NCBI RefSeq assembly: GCF_000931935.2
Contig: NZ_AZAC01000015.1
Coordinates: 1-64,000 of the forward strand
Reading direction: 5' to 3'
Source of the DNA: Dethiosulfatarculus sandiegensis
Lineage (GTDB): Bacteria; Desulfobacterota; Desulfarculia; Desulfarculales; Desulfarculaceae
Length of the DNA: 64,000 nt
The translations under genes were made by a program, and so were the position numbers. How positions within the stretch are numbered: the stretch's first letter is position 1; the number at the start of each line of letters is the position of its first letter. The notes below the pieces were generated by a model. It had not been told where the DNA came from, did not search any database, and saw nothing but the letters and a program-made list of their open reading frames with translations. Positions 46,453-56,704 of this stretch are shown here, one piece after another.

Positions 46453-47670
46453 TTGGGCCAAAGACAAGCCGACACCCTGGCTTTTAAGGCCAAATGGACT
46501 TGGCCAGGACCAGGGGCTTTGGAATCAGGGCTTTGGGTTTCTTTGGAAAAAGGCCGCGTAAAGGGGCTTGTCAGGGAGCCTGAGCCCGGAGTGCCGAGGC
46601 TGGATCTGGGAGAGGGAATTCTGCTCCCCGGCCTGGTCAATGCCCATTGCCATTTGGAGCTCTCCTTTATGGCAGGCATGATCCCCCCTCAAGGTGATTT
46701 TGTGGGCTGGATGGAGAGCCTGGTCAACCTGCGCCCCAACCATGGACCCGAGGCAATACTGGAAGCGGCTTACGAGGCCGCTTGTTTCATGGCCCAAAAC
46801 GGGGTGGCCCTGGTGGGGGATATAACCAACACCGGGCGGGTGCAGGAGATCTTCAGGCAGGCCGGCCTTTCCCAGGTTAGCTTTTTCGAGGCCTTGGGCA
46901 GCACCAAGGCCGAACCGCCCCGGCCTGATTTATCCTGGAACGGAAATCTCGTAAGCGCTCAGGCGGTGGCGGCCCATTCCCCCTATTCCGTGCCCGCCTC
47001 CCGGCTCAGACGCCTTAAATCCAAGGCCGGTTCAACCCCCTTTGCCATCCATCTGGCCGAGTCTGAGGCAGAGACCCAGTACCTGTCGGGCAATGGGCCT
47101 TTGGGTGAGCGCATGGATGCCTTTTTACTGCAAAGAGGAGTGATCAGGGAGGATCTGGAGATAAAGAGCCCAACTCCCCTGACCCATGTCTTGAGCCTGG
47201 GGCTTTTGGATAAAAACACCCTTTTGGTTCACGGAGTGCAGCTCAATCGGGAGGAGATAAAGAACCTGGCCTCAACCGGCGCGTCCTTGTGCGTCTGCCC
47301 CCGCTCAAACCTGGGCCTGACCGGGAGCATGGCCCTGGTCCCGGCCTTGCTTGAGGCCGGGGTTAACCTGGCCCTGGGAACGGATTCCCTTAGCTCCACC
47401 CCGGATCTTTGCCTGTGGTCTGAGATGAAAAGCCTTATGCAGTATTACCCCGGCCTCAAGCCGGAGAGTGTTTTGACCATGGCCACCCTGGGCGGAGCCA
47501 GGGCCCTGGGTCTGGCTGACCACTTTGGCAGCCTTGCCCCGGGCAAGGTCGGGGAGATGGCCTTTGTGCCCCTTTCCAAGGGCCTGGCCAGAGACGAGGT
47601 GCTTAAGGCTCTTGTTTGGGGAGAGCATGAAGGCCCGCCTCAGGCGGTGGGCGGGAAATTGCCTGTTTAA
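46453..47670 (+). CDS. Metal-dependent amidohydrolase (nucleoside deaminase-like)
   Basis: 405 residues from a TTG. Amidohydrolase barrel with NAHCHLELS (two metal His), HLAES (His), VHGVQL (His) and LGTDSLSS (metal Asp), the set found in the ATZ/TRZ, guanine deaminase and aminofutalosine deaminase groups. Because the dsr complex implies menaquinone, an aminofutalosine deaminase role is worth considering, but nothing here proves it. Follows the zinc-ribbon gene with no gap; terminator behind it. Confidence 0.82.
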   Translation: MGQRQADTLAFKAKWTWPGPGALESGLWVSLEKGRVKGLVREPEPGVPRLDLGEGILLPGLVNAHCHLELSFMAGMIPPQGDFVGWMESLVNLRPNHGPEAILEAAYEAACFMAQNGVALVGDITNTGRVQEIFRQAGLSQVSFFEALGSTKAEPPRPDLSWNGNLVSAQAVAAHSPYSVPASRLRRLKSKAGSTPFAIHLAESEAETQYLSGNGPLGERMDAFLLQRGVIREDLEIKSPTPLTHVLSLGLLDKNTLLVHGVQLNREEIKNLASTGASLCVCPRSNLGLTGSMALVPALLEAGVNLALGTDSLSSTPDLCLWSEMKSLMQYYPGLKPESVLTMATLGGARALGLADHFGSLAPGKVGEMAFVPLSKGLARDEVLKALVWGEHEGPPQAVGGKLPV

Positions 47671-47691
47671 GAAGAGAGAATCGATCTGCTG

Positions 47692-47731
47692 AAAAAAGAG
47701 CCCCGCTCGCTAAATGCAGGGCTCTTTTTTT
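47692..47731. terminator. Bidirectional terminator
   Basis: AGAGCCC and GGGCTCT with an A-run before and a T-run after, between the convergent amidohydrolase and lepB genes. Confidence 0.88.
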
Positions 47732-47772
47732 GTTGCGTTCGCTTTGGTTCTGAAAAGCGTTTTAACGCCCGA

Positions 47773-48405
47773 TCAGTTTATCAGATCTCCTACGCGCCCG
47801 AGGCGAACCCCAAAGGTGTGGCCTTCCCAGGACCAGTAGATAATAAAGGCCTTGCCCAGGATGTCTTCCTTGGGCACAAACCCGCCTCTGCGATTGAACC
47901 AAAAGCGGGAGTCATAAGACTGGTCCCGGTTGTCACCCATTACAAAGTATTTGTTCTGAGGCACCTTTACCGGGCCGAAATCATCCCTGGTGGGATTGAT
48001 GGTGCGGTCTGTGAAATGGCCCCAGGGGTCTTTGACGGGCTTGCCGTTTATGTAAACCGTTTTGCCCTTGACCTGGACTATCTCGCCGGGCAGGCCCATG
48101 ATGCGTTTGATAAAGTCCTTGTCCTTGTCCTCGGGGAAGCGGAAAACCACCACATCCCCCCTTTGCGGCTCTCCCATGGGGATGAGAACCTTGTCGGTAA
48201 AGGGGTTTTTAAAGCCATAGGAAGACTTGCTCACCAGGAGGTGGTCTCCGATAAGCAAGGTGGGGATCATGGAACCTGAAGGTATCTTAAAGGCTTGCAC
48301 ACCCCAGGTGCGGATGAGAAGCGCCAGGACCACAGCCCATAAAATGGCTTCCAGGTATTCGCGCCAGGCCGGCTTTTTGGGCTTATCCTTGCGCCGGTTG
48401 AACAT
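47773..48405 (-). CDS. lepB: Signal peptidase I
   Basis: 210 residues. One N-terminal membrane helix (about residues 20-34), then catalytic Ser45 in PSGSMIPTL and catalytic Lys100 in FIKRIMGLPGE. GDNRDQSYDSRFWF is the conserved box E. Removes signal peptides on the outer face of the inner membrane. Monocistronic. Confidence 0.96.
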   Translation of the reverse strand: MFNRRKDKPKKPAWREYLEAILWAVVLALLIRTWGVQAFKIPSGSMIPTLLIGDHLLVSKSSYGFKNPFTDKVLIPMGEPQRGDVVVFRFPEDKDKDFIKRIMGLPGEIVQVKGKTVYINGKPVKDPWGHFTDRTINPTRDDFGPVKVPQNKYFVMGDNRDQSYDSRFWFNRRGGFVPKEDILGKAFIIYWSWEGHTFGVRLGRVGDLIN

Positions 48406-48524
48406 GGGGTCTCTCCTGAAAAAAGTTGGTCAATAATAAAACACTGGGCGAAATCATACCCATCCAGAGGCCCCGTGTAAAGCGGGCCTTTAGCTCGCGA
48501 CCCCGGCTATTTGCTTTTAGTGGT

Positions 48525-48555
48525 TAAAAAAGCGCCGGTTCAAGGTGCGGCGCTT
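48525..48555 (-). terminator. Terminator on the minus strand upstream of lepB
   Basis: On the minus strand AAGCGCCG and CGGCGCTT form the stem, followed by TTTTT. It would end transcripts coming from the glycosyltransferase gene (stop at 48861). The remainder of the 455-base gap 48406-48860 shows no gene. Confidence 0.7.
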
Positions 48556-48860
48556 ATAAGAAGAATAAATTGATCTGATGAAAAAACCTAAGAGTCTGAA
48601 ATCTGCGATGTTTGGTCGGAGAATAAAGACCAAGCGTCTTATCCCCTTTATTTGAGAGCGGCATCAGGCAGCCTTTATTTTTTGTTGCCGGTCCATTGAC
48701 TAAGGTCTTTTTTATTTCATGGTTATCTGGCCAGGTAGTCTCAGAAGACTAAAACGACTTTTCTTTCCGGGTTTGCCTTAGAAAAACCAAAAGGGCTCCG
48801 GTTCCCAAGAACCACGGCCGGTCAAATATCCGGTCCGGTTACCGGTAAGTGCCTAACAAT

Positions 48861-50384
48861 TCAGGTCTGGGTCTCTTGAATGCGGTTTAAAAGATCCCTG
48901 GCCGGAGTCATGGACGGCTCTCGGGTGAGGCAATCTTTCAGGAGTTGACTGGCTCTGTATACCTCACCATTTCGCAGGTGGATCACAGCCAGATTAAAGC
49001 CTGCCCCTGTGAGATTCGGGTCCAGGGAAAGAGCTTTCTCGTAGAGGTTGACGGCCCGGCAGGTGTCTCCGGCTGTGGCCAGTTCAAAGGCCTGATCGCA
49101 GATTTGTTTTGGGTCGGGGCATCCAGATGAAAGATTCCGACTGCTTATGAATTCACGGGGCCAGTCCCAGTCAGGATGCTCTTTCGCTGCCATTTGGGCC
49201 ATCTCAAAGGCGGTTTTTGGGGAGCCCTTTTCCAGAGTCAGCTCTGCAGTCATCTGGGCGGTGGCTTGGGCCTCTTTCGGACTGATCAAATGGCTGTAAA
49301 GGGTAAGCGCCTGATCCTTTTGATTCAGATTGGCCAGGGCCGCGCACCAGCAGGCTGAGACCACATACTTAAGCCCCAGGGAGTTGACCTCCAAGGGCCC
49401 CAGGCTTTGGGGAGCCTGTTCCAGCTTTTTGTGCAGCACAAAGAAGTTTCTGGCCGCCACATCCACTTTTTGCCACTGGCTAAGCCCTAAAAAGGCCCGG
49501 GCCAGAAACATGTGAGGATCAGGATGATTCGGCACCAGTTGCGACCATTCAATTCCCTTTTGCACCACTTTTTCATGCCGCTCCAATTGGCTCAGGCCCT
49601 GGAGCAGGGGAAGATAAAGCCTGGAAAGGCTGTGCTGGTCAATTTTTTGACTATAGGCCAGCTCCAGGCCTTTAGCGGCCTGTTCAATCGCTTCTTCCAG
49701 GGTGTCGGGCTGGGCCACCAGGGTCTGGGCCAGATAATATCTGGCCTCGTAGTCCTCCGGGCTTTCCTGAACCCAGGCCTGCATCATCGGCACGCGGCGG
49801 GCCTGCTTGGCTTTTAAGGTGCTGTTGTCTCCTGAATAACCATAGTGAAAAAGCACCAGCCGACTTTGACCGATTCTGCCCGGGATTTCCACCTGGTTAT
49901 GGACTTTCCGATAATAACGGGCGTTTATGCGGTTCCGGAACAGCCTGGGCCACTGAAATATCGTTTTTTCGCCATTGGTGAATAGGTTTTGGATCTCCAC
50001 CATGTAGCCGTTATAGCGTTTGTCTGCCATGAGGGCGGGAAGCTCGATCGCTGTGGCCTGATCCAAGGCCTCGTCTGCATCCAGTTGAAGCACCCAGTCA
50101 CAGGTGGCGTAAGCAAGGGCCTGGTTTCTGTGCAGGGAAAAATCATTCTGCCATGGGTGGTGGTAGACCCTGGACCCGTAGGCCTCGGCTATTTCAACCG
50201 TACGGTCTGTGGACCCGGTGTCGACCAGGATGATCTCATCCACATAGGCCCGGGCTGAATCAAGCGCCCTGGGCAGGTCTTTTTCTTCGTTTTTGGCGAT
50301 CACTACAAGGCTGAGGCCGGGTTTGGCCCGTCCGGTTTGCCGCCTTTTTTTATTTCCTTTTTTCCGACGTTTGCTTTTCGGCAT
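48861..50384 (-). CDS. Family-2 glycosyltransferase with TPR tail
   Basis: 507 residues. A basic head (KSKRRKKGNKKRR) precedes a GT-A fold (about 22-240) with SLVVIAKNEEKDLPRAL, LVDTGSTDRTVEIA and the DxD-like LQLDADEAL. The second half contains tetratricopeptide repeats, for example near 440-505. This GT2-TPR plan is common in proteins that glycosylate surface glycans or peptides. It is downstream of a sulfotransferase on the same strand (24 bases), which suggests that a sugar structure is both built and sulfated. Acceptor unknown. Confidence 0.88.
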   Translation of the reverse strand: MPKSKRRKKGNKKRRQTGRAKPGLSLVVIAKNEEKDLPRALDSARAYVDEIILVDTGSTDRTVEIAEAYGSRVYHHPWQNDFSLHRNQALAYATCDWVLQLDADEALDQATAIELPALMADKRYNGYMVEIQNLFTNGEKTIFQWPRLFRNRINARYYRKVHNQVEIPGRIGQSRLVLFHYGYSGDNSTLKAKQARRVPMMQAWVQESPEDYEARYYLAQTLVAQPDTLEEAIEQAAKGLELAYSQKIDQHSLSRLYLPLLQGLSQLERHEKVVQKGIEWSQLVPNHPDPHMFLARAFLGLSQWQKVDVAARNFFVLHKKLEQAPQSLGPLEVNSLGLKYVVSACWCAALANLNQKDQALTLYSHLISPKEAQATAQMTAELTLEKGSPKTAFEMAQMAAKEHPDWDWPREFISSRNLSSGCPDPKQICDQAFELATAGDTCRAVNLYEKALSLDPNLTGAGFNLAVIHLRNGEVYRASQLLKDCLTREPSMTPARDLLNRIQETQT

Positions 50385-50408
50385 AACAATAACCCGTTAC
50401 TTGGGGGT

Positions 50409-51329
50409 TCAGGAAGAAGAGACATAACCCAGTCTGCGTAGTATGTCTCCGTATTTTTCCAGAGCATAGGTCTGGGCATGGGCGGGCAGGTCTTTTCGGA
50501 AGCGGCCCAGGGAGCCTCTTTTAAATTTATGGCTAAGCAGCTCTGACTCCCATTTAAGCCCCAGGAAAGTAATCAGCCTGCGCAAAACCAGTTCCGGCGA
50601 AAGGATGAGGTCTTCATAGCGTATGGTTATGTGAGTGGGTTCCGGCAGCCGGGATACCTGGTCCATGCTAGCGGTAAGGCGTTTGGCCCACCAGTCCAGG
50701 GCTTCGCAAGGGTCGTTTGGACCCCAGGGTTCGTCCATGAGAGAGCAGGCCACATCCCGACCGTCTCTCACTATGTTTATCAGACGCAGATTGCCGAAAC
50801 AGCGTGCTATGAATCCGGCCATCAGTGCGTTATCCGGGGTTTTCTCCACCCAAAGGGGTTTGTTTAACGTAGCGGCAAAGCGGACAAAGAGCTCTGAAAC
50901 CATGTGACCGTAGACCTCAAAGACTTCCTGTTCCAAGATTCCGGGTCTAAGCCCGTCCAGCTGTCCCAGGGCCTGTTCAACCCATTGGGGTTCAGCGAAC
51001 TTGAAAAGGCCTCTCTTGCCGGCCTCCGGGTCTTTCCCCCAGGAAATCCGATAAGCATAGAGCTTGGCCCACACTTCCTTGATGGTTTTAATACCTTCTT
51101 GCCGTCGGACCGGATTTGCCCAGGAAAGTTCTTTTAAAATTTCGGGTAAAAAGACCAGAGACATAAGTTTGGTCTCTTCCGGTATTTTAGCCATCAGGTG
51201 GTGAAGCCCCAATACACTTTGCAAAAGTGACGTACCGCTACGACCGGTGCCGCCTATGAATATGGCCGGCCCTTGCTGCGCATAAACAGTCGGTCGGGGT
51301 GAGTATTGGGTATTTTGACTGGCAATCAT
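50409..51329 (-). CDS. Sulfotransferase family protein
   Basis: 306 residues. The PAPS 5-prime-phosphosulfate loop is IFIGGTGRSGTSLLQSVLG (about residue 30), and the 3-prime-phosphate strand is RLINIVRDGRDVACSLMDEP (about 180). These mark a PAPS-dependent sulfotransferase that moves sulfate to a sugar or other hydroxyl. Good ribosome site (AAGGGA). Co-directional with the glycosyltransferase; a different sulfotransferase type starts divergently at 51593. Confidence 0.88.
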   Translation of the reverse strand: MIASQNTQYSPRPTVYAQQGPAIFIGGTGRSGTSLLQSVLGLHHLMAKIPEETKLMSLVFLPEILKELSWANPVRRQEGIKTIKEVWAKLYAYRISWGKDPEAGKRGLFKFAEPQWVEQALGQLDGLRPGILEQEVFEVYGHMVSELFVRFAATLNKPLWVEKTPDNALMAGFIARCFGNLRLINIVRDGRDVACSLMDEPWGPNDPCEALDWWAKRLTASMDQVSRLPEPTHITIRYEDLILSPELVLRRLITFLGLKWESELLSHKFKRGSLGRFRKDLPAHAQTYALEKYGDILRRLGYVSSS

Positions 51330-51592
51330 TTTGATCCCTTTGAATAGGATTTTAGGGGCTTACTTTTTCAATTAAGAGTAAAAGCAAATACAGTGCCAGA
51401 TTGTTTATTTTGTAACCATTTGAAATATAAAGAAAAATTTTAAATAGATTATTGGAGAGGGCAAAAAATGCCATTTTAAAAGAGAAATCAAGGCATGGTT
51501 TGGATGCGGGTTGGTTGGCGCTTTCAGGTTTGCTTGGGGTATATCTACTAGGCATTCAAGCCAGGGCCGAGGGGCCACAGGGAGCGAAAAAA

Positions 51593-52300
51593 ATGAATCA
51601 ACCAGTATTAAATTGTTTTCTGCATCTACCCGGAACCGGAGGCTCCACCTTCACCCACAACCTTACCCAGGCCTTGGGCAAGGAAAGGGTTTATCATGTT
51701 TCAGGCGATAACTCCCTGGAGGTATTTCTCGCCCTGCCTGAGGGAGAAAAGGGGCGAATTATTTTTATCTGCGGACACATCCCCTATGGCATCCATCGTC
51801 TGGTGAAAAGGCCGGTTAATTATTTCACAGTACTGCGCGACCCGGTTAAGCGGCTTCTTTCGGATTATGCCTATATCCGAAACACCCCGGAGCATCACTT
51901 GTATCCCGCAGTGAACAGTATGGATCTCAGGCAATACCTCTTAAGCGGGGTGAACCCGGTGGGAGTGGCCAATCCCCAGGTGGTGGGCTTGCAGGAGATG
52001 GATCTCGGCGGCCAGGGCGGGTGGTTCAGAGTGCGGCCCGCCATACCGGACGAGCAGATGCTTGACACAGCCAGGAAACGGGTTTTTGAAAATATGCATA
52101 TGGTGGGTTTGACCGAGTATCTGCCCCAGTTCATGGGCATGGTGGGAAGTTATCTGGGGGTGAAACTTGATTTAAAGGCCCACTTGAACACTTCCCGGCC
52201 CATGCCTGACGGAGCTGATTTGCCCAAGGCGAATATTGAGCTGATCAAGGAGATGAATCGTCTGGACCTAACCCTTTATGATGAGCTGATAAAGGCCTGA
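51593..52300 (+). CDS. Sulfotransferase family-2-like protein
   Basis: 235 residues from ATG 51593, which has GGGAG upstream; an in-frame reading from 51452 would add a weak 47-residue head. LHLPGTGGSTFTHNL is the PAPS-binding loop in the heparan-2-O-sulfotransferase style (normally HIPKTGG), and VLRDPVKRLLSDYAYI is the second site. The Lys of the usual KTGG is replaced by Gly-Thr-Gly, so activity is likely but not certain. Divergent from the other sulfotransferase. Confidence 0.75.
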   Translation: MNQPVLNCFLHLPGTGGSTFTHNLTQALGKERVYHVSGDNSLEVFLALPEGEKGRIIFICGHIPYGIHRLVKRPVNYFTVLRDPVKRLLSDYAYIRNTPEHHLYPAVNSMDLRQYLLSGVNPVGVANPQVVGLQEMDLGGQGGWFRVRPAIPDEQMLDTARKRVFENMHMVGLTEYLPQFMGMVGSYLGVKLDLKAHLNTSRPMPDGADLPKANIELIKEMNRLDLTLYDELIKA

Positions 52301-52634
52301 TTCCGACTGAGATCAGGTACGGGTTGGGATGGAGCCTGCTTACTGGTCGGCCAAGGGGAGAAAAGATTCAAGTCCGGGCCGTCAAAAAACTAGTTAGTTA
52401 CCGGTAATCCAATAGCTCCAACGCCGTCACGGTTTGCAGCCGAACTGTGGGCCGTATTGGGGGAATTGTTGGTCCACAGTTTGGAGGAGATGCTTTGGTA
52501 AAGTCCCCGCCTTCCATAAACGCAAAATGCCCGCAGGGGTGAGTGCTCAAAGTGTTTTGCCAAGGGGTGGGCTTATTATTGCCGAACAAACGCTCGGAGC
52601 CCCTCCGGGCGGTGATTACTCAAGGGCTTTGGGA
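52301..52634. other. Intergenic region with a long hairpin
   Basis: 334 bases between convergent genes. AACTGTGG (from 52442) and CCACAGTT (near 52480) could pair. No T-run, no ORF with support. Confidence 0.4.
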
Positions 52635-53321
52635 TCAAACCAGCACCTCGCGCAAAAGCATGAAGGCCTCGGCCTTGGCCAGGCCTGCCTGAGATCCCCT
52701 CCAGGCGGCCAGATGCTCAACCCCTTTGAGGGAACGGGGATGAGGCCATTTACGCAGCTCCCCTTCATAGGCGGAGAGAGCCTTGAGTTTAAGCTCAAGG
52801 GTCCGGCTTATATCCACAAAGGTTGAGGGTAAAAAGGCCTGGGAATGGGAAGGCGCCTGGTATTCCGTGCTGGAGGGGACCTCAAAGGCCTGGATGCGGC
52901 AGGGCGAGGATCCGGGCAGGGGGCGAAAGGCGGTTAAGACCGCTTGGTTCACCAGCCTGTGGTCTATGTTCAGATCGCCTGAGTGGTGAGTCAAGACCAG
53001 GTCCGGCTTGATCTCGCTTTTGACCTCTTCAACCCGCTTGACAATATCCAAAAGGGCCACAGTGTCAAAGCTGTTGTCCGGAAAACGGCCCAATATGGGT
53101 TTTTTCATGCCCAGAATGCGGGCTGCCTGGTTAGCGCTGGCAGCCAGGTTCTTAAAATCATCTTTTGTGTGGTTGCCCGTCCTGGCGCTCAAGCCTTGGC
53201 CCAATATCAGGCTCTGCACCCTGGCCCCGGCCTGGGCCAGCCTGGCGCACAGGGCCCCCGGCCCCAGGATTTCATCATTCGGATGGGCGACGGCTACCAG
53301 GACTTTTTGGGAATTTAGCAT
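52635..53321 (-). CDS. PIG-L/LmbE-like deacetylase with altered motif
   Basis: 228 residues of the LmbE/PIG-L fold, whose members remove N-acetyl groups from sugars using zinc. The signature AHPDDE appears here as AHPNDE (residues 12-17). In MshB the first Asp of the pair is the general base, so its change to Asn may weaken or alter catalysis. The later zinc motif THHSGDLNIDH is intact. Last gene of the operon that begins with the methyltransferase at 55983; its start meets the end of the neuB remnant. Confidence 0.85.
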   Translation of the reverse strand: MLNSQKVLVAVAHPNDEILGPGALCARLAQAGARVQSLILGQGLSARTGNHTKDDFKNLAASANQAARILGMKKPILGRFPDNSFDTVALLDIVKRVEEVKSEIKPDLVLTHHSGDLNIDHRLVNQAVLTAFRPLPGSSPCRIQAFEVPSSTEYQAPSHSQAFLPSTFVDISRTLELKLKALSAYEGELRKWPHPRSLKGVEHLAAWRGSQAGLAKAEAFMLLREVLV

Positions 53322-53719
53322 TATTTTAGGTCCTTTAAGGTGATCAACTGGTTTTTGAACAGGTGTTTTGCCGCTTTTTTGCCGAGCACCAGGTAACGAT
53401 CCAGAGGGTTAAGGCCCGTGCCCGGCCTTTTATAGGCCAGCATGTCTTCTGCGATTACTTCATCTGTTAGAATATCCCCTTGGGCAACAATACTTCTTCT
53501 GTACTCCTTGTGGCCGGTTATTTCCAAGGGGCTGTAGTTTATTCCACAAGGTCTGGAACTTGACGGCCCCGGCCCAGCCCGCCGCTTCTATGGTTCTAAG
53601 CGCCAGGTCCGAATTCCCGTTGTGCTCCCCCCTATCTCGGCCACCATAAAGCAGGGCCGCCAAAGACCCAGGTGATGCCTTTCAAGGGTGAAAACCGCTA
53701 GCGCATCTTGCCGTTTCAT
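53321..53719 (-). pseudogene. N-acetylneuraminate synthase-like (neuB) remnant, internally deleted
   Basis: ATG 53719 overlaps the previous stop (ATGA). The head CFMVAEIGG, then GEHNGNSDLALRTIEAAG and AVKFQT, is the start of NeuB. Directly after comes GINYSPLEITGHKEYRRS and the antifreeze-like SAF tail (VAQGDILTDEVIAEDMLAYK), the end of NeuB. About 200 or more central residues are missing, and the two parts are out of frame. The head itself has a break in a run of six G where seven are needed. NeuB makes sialic-acid-like sugars; this copy cannot. Confidence 0.82.
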
Positions 53720-54480
53720 TTCCGCTTCTCTGCCTCTGAATGCCAGAGCCCACCTTGCCTCAGGCGAGTTCGGCTTATGTTTTGGCCAAGTAAAATCGCA
53801 GTGCTCTTGGGGCCGTGATTAACCAGAAGATCCAGAACCGAGCACCCCTCCTGAAAACCGGCGAATGTTTGACGGTAGGTGGGGTGTCGGTAGTTCTGAA
53901 AATAGATTTTTACCTTTTTTTTGCTGAAGATCTCCGGTCTGACATAGTTGATGCCCTGGGCTCCGAAAACCACCCCTTTGCCCCCCAGTTTGAGGGCGTG
54001 GTCAAGGACGAACCGGTCTTTGGAGCCGTCAAACTTGAATTGGCTCATGCGCACAATTGTTCGTTTCAGCCCAAGCCAGGAGGAAAAAAGCGTGAACTGG
54101 GCAAAGCAGATTTCCACCAGGTTTTCCCAGGTCTTGCCCAGATACATCTCTTCAAGGTCCTTGGCGTACCAGTCAAAATAGGGGGCTCGCCGATAATTGC
54201 GCCTGATGCTTTGCCAATGTTTTTCCTGCCATTTCCCTTGCTTTCCGGCTTCAGGCGTCAACAATCGTATCTGGTTCAGGGCTTTGCCCCCGGTATTTCT
54301 CCGGTCAAGGGGGGCTGTGAGCCACAAAAGACCTTGGGGAGTGCGGATCCGGTTCCTGTTGTTCCAGTCGTTTTCCAAGTACTGCACCGTGTCCATATAG
54401 ACAAAGGTGTCGCACAGGTAAAGTTTGTGCCATAACCCCAGCCAGGGTAGGTAGACAGGTTGGTGACCGCTTATGATCAT
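53716..54480 (-). CDS. WbqC-like family protein
   Basis: About 254 residues. The start ATG 54480 (GGGAAGG upstream) overlaps the previous stop. The hallmark HQPVYLPWLGLWHKL opens the protein, and NRNRIRTPQGLLWLTAPL follows near residue 45; both are typical of WbqC-like proteins found in polysaccharide and sialic-acid-type gene clusters. Biochemical role not established. Part of a five-gene minus-strand operon with a methyltransferase, an amidohydrolase, the neuB remnant and the PIG-L-like gene. Confidence 0.85.
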   Translation of the reverse strand: MIISGHQPVYLPWLGLWHKLYLCDTFVYMDTVQYLENDWNNRNRIRTPQGLLWLTAPLDRRNTGGKALNQIRLLTPEAGKQGKWQEKHWQSIRRNYRRAPYFDWYAKDLEEMYLGKTWENLVEICFAQFTLFSSWLGLKRTIVRMSQFKFDGSKDRFVLDHALKLGGKGVVFGAQGINYVRPEIFSKKKVKIYFQNYRHPTYRQTFAGFQEGCSVLDLLVNHGPKSTAILLGQNISRTRLRQGGLWHSEAEKRK

Positions 54481-55319
54481 GAACCGCCTTCCCATTGGAA
54501 GAGCTTGAGGGCGGTTTTACCACAGATATGAGCCATCTCTTCTTGCGGTAAATTTAGTTTAAGTAAATGCTTTAATGGCGTTTCCTGGTCATGGAACTGA
54601 TTAAAGGGAAAATCGCTTCCAAATATGAGGTTCTTGGGGGTCACCTGGGCGGCGAAGCCTCTCATCTCCATGGTGGCCGAGGCACTGGTCACAAAGGTTA
54701 TGGCTGATATTTCTTTTGTCAATCCGGGTAAAAGGCCGTATAGACAGCTCAGGCCGCCTAAGTGGGTGGCCAGGAGTTTCAGTCTGGGATAGGCGCGGGC
54801 CAGGTTGAACAGGCGGAAGGGGGTGTCCCCGTCCAGGGACTGGTGAGGGTGGTCCACATGCACCATGGCCACCAGCCCGCGGGCACTCACCGTATGCCAC
54901 AAGGGAGACAGGCTGGGTTCATCCATCTGGACTCCCTGCCAGGAGCAGATCAGCTTAATACCGGGAAAAATCCTTTTATCCAGGGACTCTATCTGGCTTA
55001 CCGCCTGTTTTATATTGCCAAGATGGGGGATGTAAAGGGCCTTGAATCGTTCGGGGTAATTTGCCGCACACTGGGCTGTAAAATAGTTGTTTTCCTGGTT
55101 AAGGCTCGGATCTTGCCAGGGGAGCCCTATGATAACCGCCTTGTCTATGCCGCAGGACTCCATGGATGCCATAAGTGCGCCAATAGAAAGCCGGTCTTTG
55201 ATGTTCAGAAAATCAGGGTGCTCAAAAATACTCTTGGTTACCGGATCACCTTCTGGCGGTGTAAAACCCCGTTCCAGCGCATCCGGGTGCAGTAGATGTA
55301 CTTCCGAGTCGATAATCAT
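54477..55319 (-). CDS. Amidohydrolase-2-type metal-dependent hydrolase
   Basis: About 280 residues from ATG 55319, which follows the preceding stop by one base. A TIM-barrel of the amidohydrolase-2 (ACMSD-like) class: SEVHLLHP near the N-terminus, VHVDHPHQ mid-protein, LLATHLGG (metal His) and FGSDFPFNQ (catalytic Asp). The usual head motif HxH is reduced to EVH. Substrate unknown; in this operon it might act on a sugar or lipid intermediate. Confidence 0.78.
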   Translation of the reverse strand: MIIDSEVHLLHPDALERGFTPPEGDPVTKSIFEHPDFLNIKDRLSIGALMASMESCGIDKAVIIGLPWQDPSLNQENNYFTAQCAANYPERFKALYIPHLGNIKQAVSQIESLDKRIFPGIKLICSWQGVQMDEPSLSPLWHTVSARGLVAMVHVDHPHQSLDGDTPFRLFNLARAYPRLKLLATHLGGLSCLYGLLPGLTKEISAITFVTSASATMEMRGFAAQVTPKNLIFGSDFPFNQFHDQETPLKHLLKLNLPQEEMAHICGKTALKLFQWEGGS

Positions 55320-55320
55320 T

Positions 55321-56704
<1,384 letters not shown>

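Noticed and set aside
51452..51592. N-terminal extension of the family-2 sulfotransferase
   Set aside because: The extension does not look like a conserved domain, and a better ribosome site stands before 51593.
48838..52405. TTACCGGTAA at both ends of the glycosyltransferase/sulfotransferase block, as if flanking a mobile unit
   Set aside because: Only ten shared bases, self-complementary by nature, with no recombinase or longer repeat; chance is adequate.
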